DNA of 64,000 nucleotides from Xanthobacter sp. NM-25 (GTDB taxonomy: Bacteria > Pseudomonadota > Alphaproteobacteria > Rhizobiales > Xanthobacteraceae), in NCBI RefSeq assembly GCF_022138605.1, contig NZ_JACBFS010000001.1, forward strand, positions 372,001 to 436,000, written 5' to 3'. A model generated the notes under the pieces. It saw only the letters and a program-made list of their open reading frames with translations. It was not told the origin of the DNA and did not search any database. Below are positions 55,673-64,000 of the stretch, piece by piece. Within the stretch, counting starts at the first letter, position 1; each line of letters opens with the position of its first letter. The position numbers and the translations under genes are program-made.

Positions 55673-57157
55673 TCACAAACGCGTCCAGACGGTTTTGAGG
55701 TCTGAGTATTTCTCCAGCGCGTGCAGCGACTTGTCGCGACCAAAGCCAGACTGCTTCACGCCACCGAAGGGCGTGGTGATATCGTCCGCATCGAAGCAGT
55801 TCACATAGACCACGCCAGCCTTGAAGCGCCGCGCCACCTTGTGGGCGGCGCCGAGATCGCCGCTCCACACCGATGCACCCAGGCCATAGATGGTGCCGTT
55901 GGCGATCTCCACCGCCTGATCCAGGCCATCGAAGCCGATGACGGATAGTACCGGGCCGAAAATCTCCTGCTGGGCGAGAGCCGACTTGGGCGCCACCCCA
56001 TCGAACACGGTCGGCGCCACGAACGCCCCGCCGGTTTCCTCCAGCATGGCGGCACCGCCGGTGACCAGGCGCGCGCCCTCGCCAAGGCCGCGATCGATGG
56101 CCGCCAGGATGCGCTCCTGATGCTGGCGGCTGACCACCGCCCCGGCGCGGCTGGTCGACAGCAGTGGATCGCCCGGCATCCAGCGCGGCGCCAGGGCCGC
56201 GACCCGCGCCACGAGGTCATCGCGAATGCGATTGTCCACCAGCAGACGGGAGGCTGCCGTGCACATCTCCCCTTGATTGAAGAAGATGCCGGACGCCACC
56301 GCTTCGGCAACGGCATCGAGATCCGGCACGTCGTGGGCCACCACGAAGGCGGTCTTGCCACCGCATTCGAGCCCGACCCGCTTCAGATTGCTCTCGGCGG
56401 AATAGCGCATGAAAAGCTTGCCCACCTCGGTGGAGCCGGTGAAGGCGATGGCGTCCACATCCATGTGGAGCCCCAGCGCCTTGCCCGCCTCGGCACCAAG
56501 ACCCGGCACCACGTTGAACACGCCATCCGGCAGCCCGGCCGCCTGGGCGAGCTCGGCGAGTCGCAAGGCAGTGAGGGGGGATTCCTCCGCCGGCTTCAGC
56601 ACCACCGAATTGCCCATGGCCAAGGCCGGCGCCACCTTCCAGGCGGCCATGATCATGGGGAAATTCCAGGGCGTCACGCAGCCCACCACCCCCAGCGGCT
56701 CGCGCAGGATGAGCGCGAGATTATCACTGGTGGTGGGCGCCACCTCCCCATAGATCTTGTCGCAGCACTCGCCGTAATAGGCGAAGCAGTCGGCGGTGGC
56801 GCGCACGTCGATGGCCCGGGCATCCGCAATGGGTTTGCCCATGTTGAGGGTCTCGGTGAGCGCCAGCTCATCCCCATGAGCCCGGATCAGCTCGGCGAAC
56901 CGCAGCAGGGTGCGCTTGCGCTCCAGCGGGCGCTGGCCGGCCCAGCGCCGGTCCTCGAACGCCCGACGGGCGGCGCCCACCGCGCGGTCGATGTCGGCGT
57001 GGTCACAGGCCGCCACGTCCGCCAGGTGTCGTCCGGTGGCCGGATTGACCGCGGCAAAGGTGCGGCCGGACTGCGCCGGCGCAAACCGCCCGTCGATGAA
57101 CACGTCAGTCCGGAACGATGGATGGGCTGGAGAGGGGGATTCGACCGACGCCGACAT
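55673..57157 (-). CDS. Aldehyde dehydrogenase, PuuC/KauB-like
   Basis: A 494-residue NAD(P)-dependent aldehyde dehydrogenase. The general base E264 is in LECGGK and the nucleophile C299 in FFNQGEMCTAAS. TPWNFPMIMAAWKVAPALA and the GSTEVGK cofactor loop are clear. Sequence is closest to gamma-aminobutyraldehyde or gamma-glutamyl-aminobutyraldehyde dehydrogenases, which would fit the nearby putrescine-type aminotransferase. The ATG at 57157 with AGGAGT upstream is preferred to a more upstream start without family match. Confidence 0.9.
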   Translation of the reverse strand: MSASVESPSPAHPSFRTDVFIDGRFAPAQSGRTFAAVNPATGRHLADVAACDHADIDRAVGAARRAFEDRRWAGQRPLERKRTLLRFAELIRAHGDELALTETLNMGKPIADARAIDVRATADCFAYYGECCDKIYGEVAPTTSDNLALILREPLGVVGCVTPWNFPMIMAAWKVAPALAMGNSVVLKPAEESPLTALRLAELAQAAGLPDGVFNVVPGLGAEAGKALGLHMDVDAIAFTGSTEVGKLFMRYSAESNLKRVGLECGGKTAFVVAHDVPDLDAVAEAVASGIFFNQGEMCTAASRLLVDNRIRDDLVARVAALAPRWMPGDPLLSTSRAGAVVSRQHQERILAAIDRGLGEGARLVTGGAAMLEETGGAFVAPTVFDGVAPKSALAQQEIFGPVLSVIGFDGLDQAVEIANGTIYGLGASVWSGDLGAAHKVARRFKAGVVYVNCFDADDITTPFGGVKQSGFGRDKSLHALEKYSDLKTVWTRL

Positions 57158-57309
57158 GATCACTCCTGGACCAATCACTGCTGAGCCACAACGCGGGCCG
57201 CCCGAAGCCTCGCGCGCCGGCCCCGGCGCCGTCAAGACACGGCCCGAGCCACTGGCGCCAGCGGGCCAAGGAGGAAGGCGCCGCCAGTCCTTTCAGGCGC
57301 GCGCTTCGC

Positions 57310-57519
57310 TCACCGCTGCGGCGCCGTAGGGTCGCCGTCCTCGTCCTCTTCCGCCGTCACCGGAATGGCATAGGCGCCGGAGAGCCAGCGGTTGAGGTCG
57401 ATGTCGGCGCACCGCTTGGAGCAGAACGGACGATACTTCTCCACCGCTGGCTTGCCGCAGATCGGGCAGGGCTTGGTGCGTGGCACGTCGGCCGCCTCGT
57501 TGTCGTTGGCCCCCTTCAT
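57310..57519 (-). CDS. yacG: DNA gyrase inhibitor YacG (zinc-binding)
   Basis: A 69-residue zinc protein with the four-cysteine motif CPICGKP ... FCSKRCADIDL (Cys18, Cys21 and the CSKRC pair) and then RWLSGAYAIP, as in YacG. In E. coli YacG binds GyrB and inhibits gyrase. The ATG overlaps the maf stop by four bases (ATGA), a common rhizobial pair. Confidence 0.93.
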   Translation of the reverse strand: MKGANDNEAADVPRTKPCPICGKPAVEKYRPFCSKRCADIDLNRWLSGAYAIPVTAEEDEDGDPTAPQR

Positions 57520-58136
57520 TGCGCACGCTCCACCCAGCCGGCGCGAACCGGATAGCCTTCACCGGCCAGCAATTGAATCGTCTCGATCAGCGGCAGGCCG
57601 ACCACGCTCGTGTAGGAGCCCACCAGCTTCACCACGAAGCTGCCGGCAATGCCCTGGATCGCGTACCCTCCGGCCTTGCCGCGCCACTCGCCACACGCCA
57701 GATAATCGTCCATCTCCTCCCGCGAGAGGCGCTTGAAGCGAACGCGGGTCTCCACCAGCCGGCTGTGATCACGGCCCTTCGCATCGACCACGCAGACGCC
57801 GGTGTACACCCGATGGGTGCGCCCCGACAGCAGCCGCAGGCAGTCGCGCGCCTCGTCCTGCAGATCGGGCTTGGGCAGAATGCGCCGGCCCACCGCCACC
57901 ACCGTATCCGCGGCAAGCACCAACGCCTCCATACCGGCCTCGCGGGCACGGGCGGCCACCACCTTGCCCTTCTCCAGTGCCAGGCGCTGCGCCAGGCGCC
58001 GTGGCAGCTCCCCGCGCTCCGGGCTCTCATCCAGCTCCGCCGGCATGAGCAGGTCCGGCTCGATGCCGGCCTGGTTGAGCAGTGCGAGCCTGCGCGGCGA
58101 GCCGGACGCCAGGACGAGCTTCAATTGATCCGTCAC
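57516..58136 (-). CDS. Maf-family nucleoside triphosphate pyrophosphatase
   Basis: A 206-residue Maf protein. LVLASGSPRRLALLNQAG at the start, AADTVVAVGRRILPKP in the centre, and GGYAIQGIAGSFV with its SYTSVVGLPL end are the family blocks. It hydrolyses non-canonical or methylated NTPs to monophosphates (YhdE/YceF subfamilies). The GTG at 58136 has GGGGAG six bases upstream; an ATG two codons earlier lies directly on that site. Confidence 0.92.
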   Translation of the reverse strand: MTDQLKLVLASGSPRRLALLNQAGIEPDLLMPAELDESPERGELPRRLAQRLALEKGKVVAARAREAGMEALVLAADTVVAVGRRILPKPDLQDEARDCLRLLSGRTHRVYTGVCVVDAKGRDHSRLVETRVRFKRLSREEMDDYLACGEWRGKAGGYAIQGIAGSFVVKLVGSYTSVVGLPLIETIQLLAGEGYPVRAGWVERAQ

Positions 58137-58270
58137 AACCATCTCCCCATGCGGCCGGCGAGGCCGGCGCAAGTGGGCGGCACGCTACTGGAAACGAGGC
58201 GGCGTGTGAACGCCGCAGATGACAAAGGGGCGGAGCCGCCTGCCAGCCAGAACCCAGTCGGCACGGCCCC

Positions 58271-60436
58271 TCACGCCGGCCGCCGCGGGTCTTCCGCTGC
58301 AGAGCGCGGATCGGGGGCCACCAGCGGGAGCTCCAGCGTGAAGCACGTGCCACGGGACAGGCCCGCAACAGGGCTCTCGACGGAGATCCGCCCGCCCAGC
58401 AGATCGGTCACGATCTGATGCACGATGTGCAATCCGAGTCCGGTGCCGCCGCGCCCCCGCGCCGTGGTGAAGAAGGGCTCGAAGATGCGCGGCAGGATCT
58501 CCGCGGGAATGCCGACGCCATCGTCGCGGATCTCGATGGTCACCGCCGTCCGCCCTTTGCGCACGGCGCGCAGGTGCATCGTGCCGTGCCGGCCTTCCGG
58601 AAAGGCGTGCTTGAGCGTGTTGTTGAGCAGATTGGAGATCACCTGCGATAGGGGGCCGGGATAGCTGTCCATCTCCACGCCGGGTTCCAGCTCGAGATGC
58701 AGCGCGATGCCTTCGCTCGGCGACCATCGGCGCAGACGCGGGTCGGCATCGAGCACCGTCTCCGCGAGGTCCATCTTGCGCCGCGCCACCGTGGCGCGAT
58801 CGACCGCCACCTGCTTGAAGCGGCGGACCAGCTCCGAGCAGCGCTGGATGGCGTCGCGGGCGAGACTGATATTGCCGTGGCTGGCACCGACGAAATCCGT
58901 CAGGTCGGAGCGACGGAGCCCCTCGACCATGCGCCGCTCCAGATGGCTCAGGTCTTCATCCGCCTTGCTCAGGGTCAAGGTGGCACTACCCAGCGGGGTG
59001 TTCAGCTCATGCGCCACCCCCGCCACCATCAGGCCCAGGGAGGACAGGCGCTCGGCACGGGCGATCTCCTGCTGCACCTCCTGCAGGTGCCGGTTGGCAT
59101 CACGCAGATCCGCATTGGCCGCCACCAGCGCCCGCCGGTGGCTGGCCTCCCGCTCCAGGCTCCCGGCCAGGCGCACGCCAATCACCAGCATCATCACCGC
59201 GAATACCACTGCCATCACCGACAGCAGGATCTTGGCCTCGAGTTCCTGCCATTCCGCATGGGCCTCATTCATGCGCACCGCCACGTAAAGGGTGGTGCCA
59301 GGCCCGGCAATGGTCGACGCTTCGCCGGCGGTGATCAGCCGGTTGCCAAAAGTGACACGGCGGAACAGCCAGTAATGGGATCCCTGCTGCCACTGTCCGT
59401 GAGGCTCGGCCTGCATGGACTGCCACAGTTCCGGCAGATCCCTGAAGACACTGCCGCGATCCCCCGGTCGCTGCCACGCCCAGTCGTCCTCCGCCGAGGG
59501 CCCACGGATCCAATAGCCATCGGAATTGATCAGGAACAGGGAAAGCGCGGGCTCGTCGCCGGCGATCTTCTGGATCCGTGCGAGCAGGCTGGCCATGGCA
59601 TAGTTAATGATGACGATGCCCCGCCGCACGCCATAGGGCACCACCGGCGTCGCCACGCGCAGCATGGGCTTGAACGGCTGCTCGACCACGCCGTGCTCCA
59701 CGTTGAGGTCGATGGCAGAGAAATAGACCGCCTTGGCCGGCAGATCACGGCTGTCCTTGAAATAGGGGCGATCCGCCTTGTCCTGAAGCTCACCGAGGGA
59801 GACGATGCCCACCGCCCCGGCCGCCCGATCCACCCGCAGCCGCTCCAGACCCGCCTCGTCCAGCCACCGCACCTGGTCATAATCCGGAGAGGAGGACGCG
59901 AAGCTGGCGAAGATGCGTCCGCCGATGCCTTCGGGCGTCAGATCCTGCGGAGGAAGCTGCACCGCGATCGAGCTGAGAAACAGGATATCCCGCCCCAGCC
60001 GATCGAGCACGCGCTGGATGATGTCGTCGACGCTGCGCAGCAGATCCTGCCCCCGCGCCGTGCGGGCCTCCCGGGGGCCCTCCTCCACCTGCCACCACAA
60101 CAAAGGGAAGGCGAGGCCGATGAGAACGGCCCACGGCAGCAGAAACAGCCCAATGCGCTTGCGCTGCCGGAGCAGCAGGGAGATCACGCCGGCCGACCAG
60201 CCGATCAGCTCCCGGGCCACGGCCTCAATCCGCCCGGGGCGCGCCGCACTCGCCCCATGGTTTTCGCCCTCGCGAGGGGCCAAAGAGACTCCGGACAGCT
60301 CGCCACGCTCAGGAATGTTCGTCACCAGAGCCCCCGCTGCAATACCACCGGTCTGGCGGGGCGCGCGGCGCAGGAGCGCCGCCATTTGCCCGCCCAGCCG
60401 CCACCCGCTCTCTCCTTGGCCGCCCGGTAGGGCCAC
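58271..60436 (-). CDS. Sensor histidine kinase with a periplasmic cache domain
   Basis: A 721-residue kinase. A membrane segment at about 95-115 is followed by a large periplasmic dCache-like domain (about 118-400; SRDLPAKAVYFSAIDLN is typical) and a second membrane segment at about 402-424. A coiled coil leads into the HisKA block VAGVAHELNTPLGSA with phospho-acceptor H476. The ATPase domain has ISNLLNNTLKHAF and DDGVGIPAEI, then GGTGLGLHIVHQI. The GTG at 60436 is 12 bases after the EAL gene; an ATG 17 codons on is an alternative. It probably phosphorylates the response regulator encoded just upstream. The ligand is unknown. Confidence 0.9.
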   Translation of the reverse strand: MALPGGQGESGWRLGGQMAALLRRAPRQTGGIAAGALVTNIPERGELSGVSLAPREGENHGASAARPGRIEAVARELIGWSAGVISLLLRQRKRIGLFLLPWAVLIGLAFPLLWWQVEEGPREARTARGQDLLRSVDDIIQRVLDRLGRDILFLSSIAVQLPPQDLTPEGIGGRIFASFASSSPDYDQVRWLDEAGLERLRVDRAAGAVGIVSLGELQDKADRPYFKDSRDLPAKAVYFSAIDLNVEHGVVEQPFKPMLRVATPVVPYGVRRGIVIINYAMASLLARIQKIAGDEPALSLFLINSDGYWIRGPSAEDDWAWQRPGDRGSVFRDLPELWQSMQAEPHGQWQQGSHYWLFRRVTFGNRLITAGEASTIAGPGTTLYVAVRMNEAHAEWQELEAKILLSVMAVVFAVMMLVIGVRLAGSLEREASHRRALVAANADLRDANRHLQEVQQEIARAERLSSLGLMVAGVAHELNTPLGSATLTLSKADEDLSHLERRMVEGLRRSDLTDFVGASHGNISLARDAIQRCSELVRRFKQVAVDRATVARRKMDLAETVLDADPRLRRWSPSEGIALHLELEPGVEMDSYPGPLSQVISNLLNNTLKHAFPEGRHGTMHLRAVRKGRTAVTIEIRDDGVGIPAEILPRIFEPFFTTARGRGGTGLGLHIVHQIVTDLLGGRISVESPVAGLSRGTCFTLELPLVAPDPRSAAEDPRRPA

Positions 60437-60448
60437 CAGATCCGCCCC

Positions 60449-62689
60449 CTATGCCGCGAGCCGCTTGAGCAGCGCGCCCAGGCTGTCCGGCCGGCCGAAC
60501 AGATAGCCCTGGGCCAGGCCGCATCCGTTCTGCCGCAACCACTGCGCCTGTGCCTCGGTCTCCACGCCCTCGGCCAGCACCACCATATTCATGCGGGCCC
60601 CCAGGCGCACCATCATTTCAGTAATACTATTGTCCTCTTCCGCATCATCCAAGCGGGCCACAAAGCTACGATCAATTTTTAGCTTTGTCGGCCGCAACGA
60701 TCGAAGCAATGTCAGAGACGAATACCCCGTTCCGAAATCGTCTATGGCCAACGGAAAGCCGGATGCAGTGAGCTGGTCGAGAATTCCACGCGCGAACTTC
60801 TGCTCCTGGACGGCGATGGACTCCGTAATCTCCAGCTCAATGGTGGGAGGCGCCACCCCAAACTCACTGCAGCTGGTTGCAACTTCGGCCGCGAAGACCT
60901 CGCGATCGAGCTGGCGCGGCGACACATTGACGGCCAACACGAGATCGAAGCCTTCGGCCATCAGCCGCGCCTGCGCCTCGCATGCCTTACGCAAAATGCG
61001 CTGCCCCAGCGGCACGATGAGTCCATTGGCTTCCGCCAGGGGAATGAACTGCCCCGGTGGAATGACCGTGCCATCGGGCTGCGTCCAGCGCGCCAGCACC
61101 TCGGCGCCCACGATCTGCCCCGTGCTGAGGTCCACCTGGGGCTGGAACACCACCGAGATCTCGTCCCGCTGCAGGGCCCTGTAGAGGTCGCGGGAGCGGG
61201 AGAAGCGGCGCTGCACCTCCTCATCGAGATCCGGCTCGTAGCTCAGCGTCCGCTCGCCGCCGAGCAGGGTCGCGCGCTTCAGCAGCAGCAGGCCGGTGGC
61301 CAGCGCGTTCTGCGCCGAACCGTGCACCTGGTCGAGATCGAGGCGCGCGGAATCCACCCCGATGAAGGGCGCGTCATCCACCGCCGCCCCCATCTCGACA
61401 CCGCTGAGCAATTCGGCACGGATGGCATCCGCGGGCCCGAGCACCGCAAAAGTATCCTCGTAAAGGCGCGCCAGCATGCAGGGCGCCGGAAACAGGTCGG
61501 CGAGCCGCGCCGCCACGTTCTTCAGCATCAGATTGCCCTGCTCGACACCCAGCGCCACGCAGCTCTGCGCATACTGGTCCAGCTCCAGGAGCAGCAGCAC
61601 ACGGTTGCGCGGCACCGGCAGATCCAGCGCCGCCTCCAACGCCCGACGCAGGGCATTGCCGTTGGGGATGTTCAGCAGTTGATCCTGATAGGCAAGATGA
61701 TCCAGGCGGCTGGCCAGGGCGACGTTGACCAGACCGGTGTTGATGTTGGAGGTGAAGACGCCGAGCAGCTCCCGCTCGGTGTCGTCCAACGGCCGGCCGG
61801 TCGCCAGATAGGCGGCGGCGTGATCGTGCTCCAGCTCGGTGCCCGCCAGGAAGATCACCTGGCTGTCGTCGCACGCCAGGGATTGGCGGGACGACAGCGC
61901 CTCGTGGAGCAGCCCGCGGATCCCGTCATCCTCCAACGCCTCCAACGGCTGGCCGACCGCCTCCTGGAACCGCCCGGCGGAACCGATGATGCGCGCGACA
62001 CCCGGCTCGCCACTGTCGCCACGCACGCAGACGATCCCATCCGCCTGCACCCCGAACAGGGTGGCGAGCTGCAGGATCATGCGGCAGGCGAAATCCTGGA
62101 AGCCCGTAGCCCGGGCCAGCGAGTTGCTGGCTTCAACGATGCCCTGCAAGCCGCGGCGGGCGCGGTTGAGCGCGCGGATCTGCTCCCAGGTGCGCAGATT
62201 GCTCACCAGGATGGAATGGAGCCGCGCGTTGCTGAGATCCGTCTTCAGCCAATAATCAGAAATGTCGAACTGTTCGAGGGACATCTGCATGGGCGCCATG
62301 CCCGGCTGGCCGGTCAGCAGAATGATGCGGATCTCCGCATTGCCCATGACCTCCCGGATGGTCCGCACGAGCCGCAGGCCGGCGTCGTCGGTTTCCATCA
62401 CCACATCAAGCAGCACCAGGGCGACATCGCTGCGCTCGGACAGAACCTTGGCCGCCTGCCCGGCCGAATTGGCCGAAAGGAAAACCACCTCCGCGTCGCG
62501 GTAGCGAAATCGCGTCAAGGACTGACGCAGCGAGCGTTGAAACAGCTCGTCGTCGTCGACACTCAGGATCACGAAGGAGGGTTTCACGTGACAGCTGACA
62601 CAGGGGTCGACGCGAGCCTCATCCGAGAATTCGAAAAAGTCGTCCTCCTGATCTCGAGCGCCAGTTCGGACGACGTCACCCGTATGCAT
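60449..62689 (-). CDS. Response regulator REC-DUF3369-(GGDEF)-EAL phosphodiesterase
   Basis: A 746-residue protein. The REC domain (about 36-165) has SVDDDELFQ and the phospho-acceptor D95 in LVLLDVVMETDDAG, and is followed by a DUF3369 domain (about 175-345). A GGDEF-like domain has degenerate YEDTF at the active site. The EAL domain (about 500-740) has EVLARW for EAL, NVSPRQL, ELEITES, IDDFGTGYSS, LKID and EGVETEAQ, so the metal and catalytic residues remain. It should break down cyclic di-GMP under control of the kinase gene just downstream. The ATG at 62689 has GGAGG six bases upstream. Confidence 0.9.
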   Translation of the reverse strand: MHTGDVVRTGARDQEDDFFEFSDEARVDPCVSCHVKPSFVILSVDDDELFQRSLRQSLTRFRYRDAEVVFLSANSAGQAAKVLSERSDVALVLLDVVMETDDAGLRLVRTIREVMGNAEIRIILLTGQPGMAPMQMSLEQFDISDYWLKTDLSNARLHSILVSNLRTWEQIRALNRARRGLQGIVEASNSLARATGFQDFACRMILQLATLFGVQADGIVCVRGDSGEPGVARIIGSAGRFQEAVGQPLEALEDDGIRGLLHEALSSRQSLACDDSQVIFLAGTELEHDHAAAYLATGRPLDDTERELLGVFTSNINTGLVNVALASRLDHLAYQDQLLNIPNGNALRRALEAALDLPVPRNRVLLLLELDQYAQSCVALGVEQGNLMLKNVAARLADLFPAPCMLARLYEDTFAVLGPADAIRAELLSGVEMGAAVDDAPFIGVDSARLDLDQVHGSAQNALATGLLLLKRATLLGGERTLSYEPDLDEEVQRRFSRSRDLYRALQRDEISVVFQPQVDLSTGQIVGAEVLARWTQPDGTVIPPGQFIPLAEANGLIVPLGQRILRKACEAQARLMAEGFDLVLAVNVSPRQLDREVFAAEVATSCSEFGVAPPTIELEITESIAVQEQKFARGILDQLTASGFPLAIDDFGTGYSSLTLLRSLRPTKLKIDRSFVARLDDAEEDNSITEMMVRLGARMNMVVLAEGVETEAQAQWLRQNGCGLAQGYLFGRPDSLGALLKRLAA

Positions 62690-62835
62690 GCTCGACCTCC
62701 CTCGTACGACGAAAGGCCCCCGCTGCGACAAAATGACTATTTTCTACAACCTAAAGCGCAATTTCGGTTTGAATCAACCGGTTTCTTCTGCGAGCGCTTC
62801 CGGCGGCACAGCCCTGCGTGGGGATCTACTTTAGT

Positions 62836-64000
62836 CTAGACCCTACGGGATACCTCCGTCGAGTCCATCGCGGCAATCAAGCCTTCAAAGCTGGCGAGAG
62901 AGTGCACCGGTCGAAAATCGTCCACATGGGGTCGCATGGCGGCGATGCCCTGCGCCTTCGGCGCGAAGCCCTCGAATCGCAACAGCGGGTTGAGCCACAC
63001 CAACCGTCGGCAATTGCGCTGCAAGCAGGCCATTTCCTCGGACAGGCACCCGTCGGGTTCGCGCTCCAATCCGTCGCTGAACAGAAGAACCACGGGCCCC
63101 TGCGCCATGAGCCGCCGCGACCAGCGGCGATTGAACTGGTGGAGATTGGCGCTGATGCGCGTGCCCCCCGCCCAGTCGGACGCCGCCCGCGCCACCGCCG
63201 CCAGGGCGGCTTCCGGGTCCCGCCGGGCGAGCGCCCGCGTCACCGGGGTCAGCCGGGTGCCGAACAGGAAGGTCGCCACCGGCCTGCGTTCACCCAGCGC
63301 GTGGAGGAAATGCAGGATGGGTTGCGAATAATCGGCCATGGAGCCGGAGATATCCACCAGCGCCACCACCGGCACCGGCTTCACCCGCGCCCGCAGCCAC
63401 CGCAGCGGCAGCACGGCGCCGCCCGTTGCCGGCGCCTGGCGGAGCATGGCCCGCAGATCGAGCCGCCGGCCCCGCGCCGCCGGCACGAGGCGACGGCTCG
63501 GCACCGTCTCCACCGGCAGCCGCAAGGCGGCGATGCGGCGGCGGGCCTCGGCCATCTCCTGCGCGCTCATGGCGGCGAAATCCTTGGTGCGCAATACGTC
63601 CTCGCTAGAGGCGAGGCGCCGCGCCTCGATCTCCAGCCGCTCTTCCCGAGGCGGTGCCGTGGGCGCGCCTCCCTGAAGCAGCGCCTCCTCCACCCGCCGC
63701 AGAATGGTCTCCCGCCGCCCGCCCGAAAGCGGCACCGCCGCCGGCGACAGCAGTGCCATGAGCTTGTCCTCTCGTCCCCGCCGGCGCCAGAACAGGCGGA
63801 AGGCCTGGTGGAACACCGGCATATCCTCATGGCGCGAGACGAACAGCGCGTGCAGGGTCCAGTAGAAATCCGCCCGGTCGCCGATGCCACCGGCGGCCAC
63901 CGCCTCCACCGCATCCACCACCCGGCCCGGCCCCACCTTGAGGCCGGCGGCGCGCAGGGCGCGGCCGAAATAGGCGATATTGTCGGCGAGCCGCCCGGCT
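62836..64000 (-). CDS. CoxE-like VWA domain protein (5' end outside the window)
   Basis: The 388 codons in the window are all open, and the reading frame continues past the right edge, so the N-terminus is missing. The first visible part, LADNIAYFGRALRAAGLKVG, is the typical opening block of CoxE-like proteins. A VWA domain follows with the MIDAS motif DISGSM and a later LLFSDG. CoxE-like proteins work with MoxR AAA+ ATPases in cofactor or metal insertion into enzymes such as CO dehydrogenase. A moxR-like gene just upstream, outside the window, is expected. The EAL gene lies 146 bases away on the other side. Confidence 0.85.
   Translation of the reverse strand, partial: AGRLADNIAYFGRALRAAGLKVGPGRVVDAVEAVAAGGIGDRADFYWTLHALFVSRHEDMPVFHQAFRLFWRRRGREDKLMALLSPAAVPLSGGRRETILRRVEEALLQGGAPTAPPREERLEIEARRLASSEDVLRTKDFAAMSAQEMAEARRRIAALRLPVETVPSRRLVPAARGRRLDLRAMLRQAPATGGAVLPLRWLRARVKPVPVVALVDISGSMADYSQPILHFLHALGERRPVATFLFGTRLTPVTRALARRDPEAALAAVARAASDWAGGTRISANLHQFNRRWSRRLMAQGPVVLLFSDGLEREPDGCLSEEMACLQRNCRRLVWLNPLLRFEGFAPKAQGIAAMRPHVDDFRPVHSLASFEGLIAAMDSTEVSRRV

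Noticed and set aside
62755..62790. Imperfect palindrome CGGTTTGAATCAACCG before the EAL gene as an operator
   Set aside because: Only four to five paired bases per arm and no regulator beside it; may be chance.

Overview
The window is a G+C-rich chromosomal segment from an alphaproteobacterium. Several features point to the Hyphomicrobiales (Rhizobiales), most likely Xanthobacteraceae-like: a complete aapJQMP general amino-acid transporter divergent from metC, the ECF sigma/NrsF pair, HemP with an Irr-type (ICE-like) motif, DUF992, DUF930 and DUF2842 proteins, and the YacG/Maf pair. This placement is inferred from gene content and composition. I found no rRNA, tRNA, insertion sequence, prophage, CRISPR array or plasmid function; this looks like ordinary core and near-core chromosome.

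Layout. 0-5.6 kb: the tail of panC, an HdeA-like periplasmic protein, and the aap operon on the minus strand. 5.6-7.7 kb: metC and a bestrophin-like channel. 7.8-11.5 kb: a tightly coupled four-gene minus-strand operon (ArnT-like glycosyltransferase, PAP2 phosphatase, polyprenyl-phosphate GT2, LAB_N membrane protein), probably for lipid A or core decoration. 11.7-12.0 kb: hemP. 12.2-16.0 kb: an ECF sigma factor and its NrsF anti-sigma, divergent from a bufferin/gig-type copper-peptide operon (bufA1, bufB, bufC, doxX). Both sides carry the same GTAACG-N16-CGAA promoter. 16-23.8 kb: a His-rich histidine phosphatase, small secreted and hydrolase genes, rplM-rpsI, a diguanylate cyclase, a thioesterase, an enoyl-CoA hydratase and a Wzz/BY-kinase-like protein without a Walker A motif. 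24-27.8 kb: ctaA, lrgAB with a divergent LysR regulator, and greA. 28-38.6 kb: carB, GtrA, two lipoproteins, DUF2478, DUF930, a TRIC-like channel and a long uvrB.

38.8-49 kb: a DUF486 protein, 8-oxoguanine deaminase, a PQQ-type sugar dehydrogenase, a GST, aspartate aminotransferase, three tandem DUF992 secreted proteins, MsrP and an ornithine-type decarboxylase. 49.2-57.2 kb: a secreted Cys-containing protein coupled to RNase T2, rlmJ, a second GST, a putrescine-type class III aminotransferase, an orphan ATP-grasp enzyme, a TPMT-like methyltransferase and an aldehyde dehydrogenase. 57.3-64 kb: yacG-maf, a sensor kinase paired with a REC-DUF3369-GGDEF(degenerate)-EAL protein, and a CoxE-like VWA protein running off the right edge.

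The most notable locus is the SigF/NrsF-bufferin region, a RiPP-type copper-peptide system. Its regulatory logic can be read from two mirrored promoters, and paired hairpins after the precursor gene suggest unequal expression of precursor and enzymes. Other loci worth a look are the lipid A-type operon, the lone ATP-grasp ligase, the DUF992 triplet and the LysR palindrome before lrgAB.
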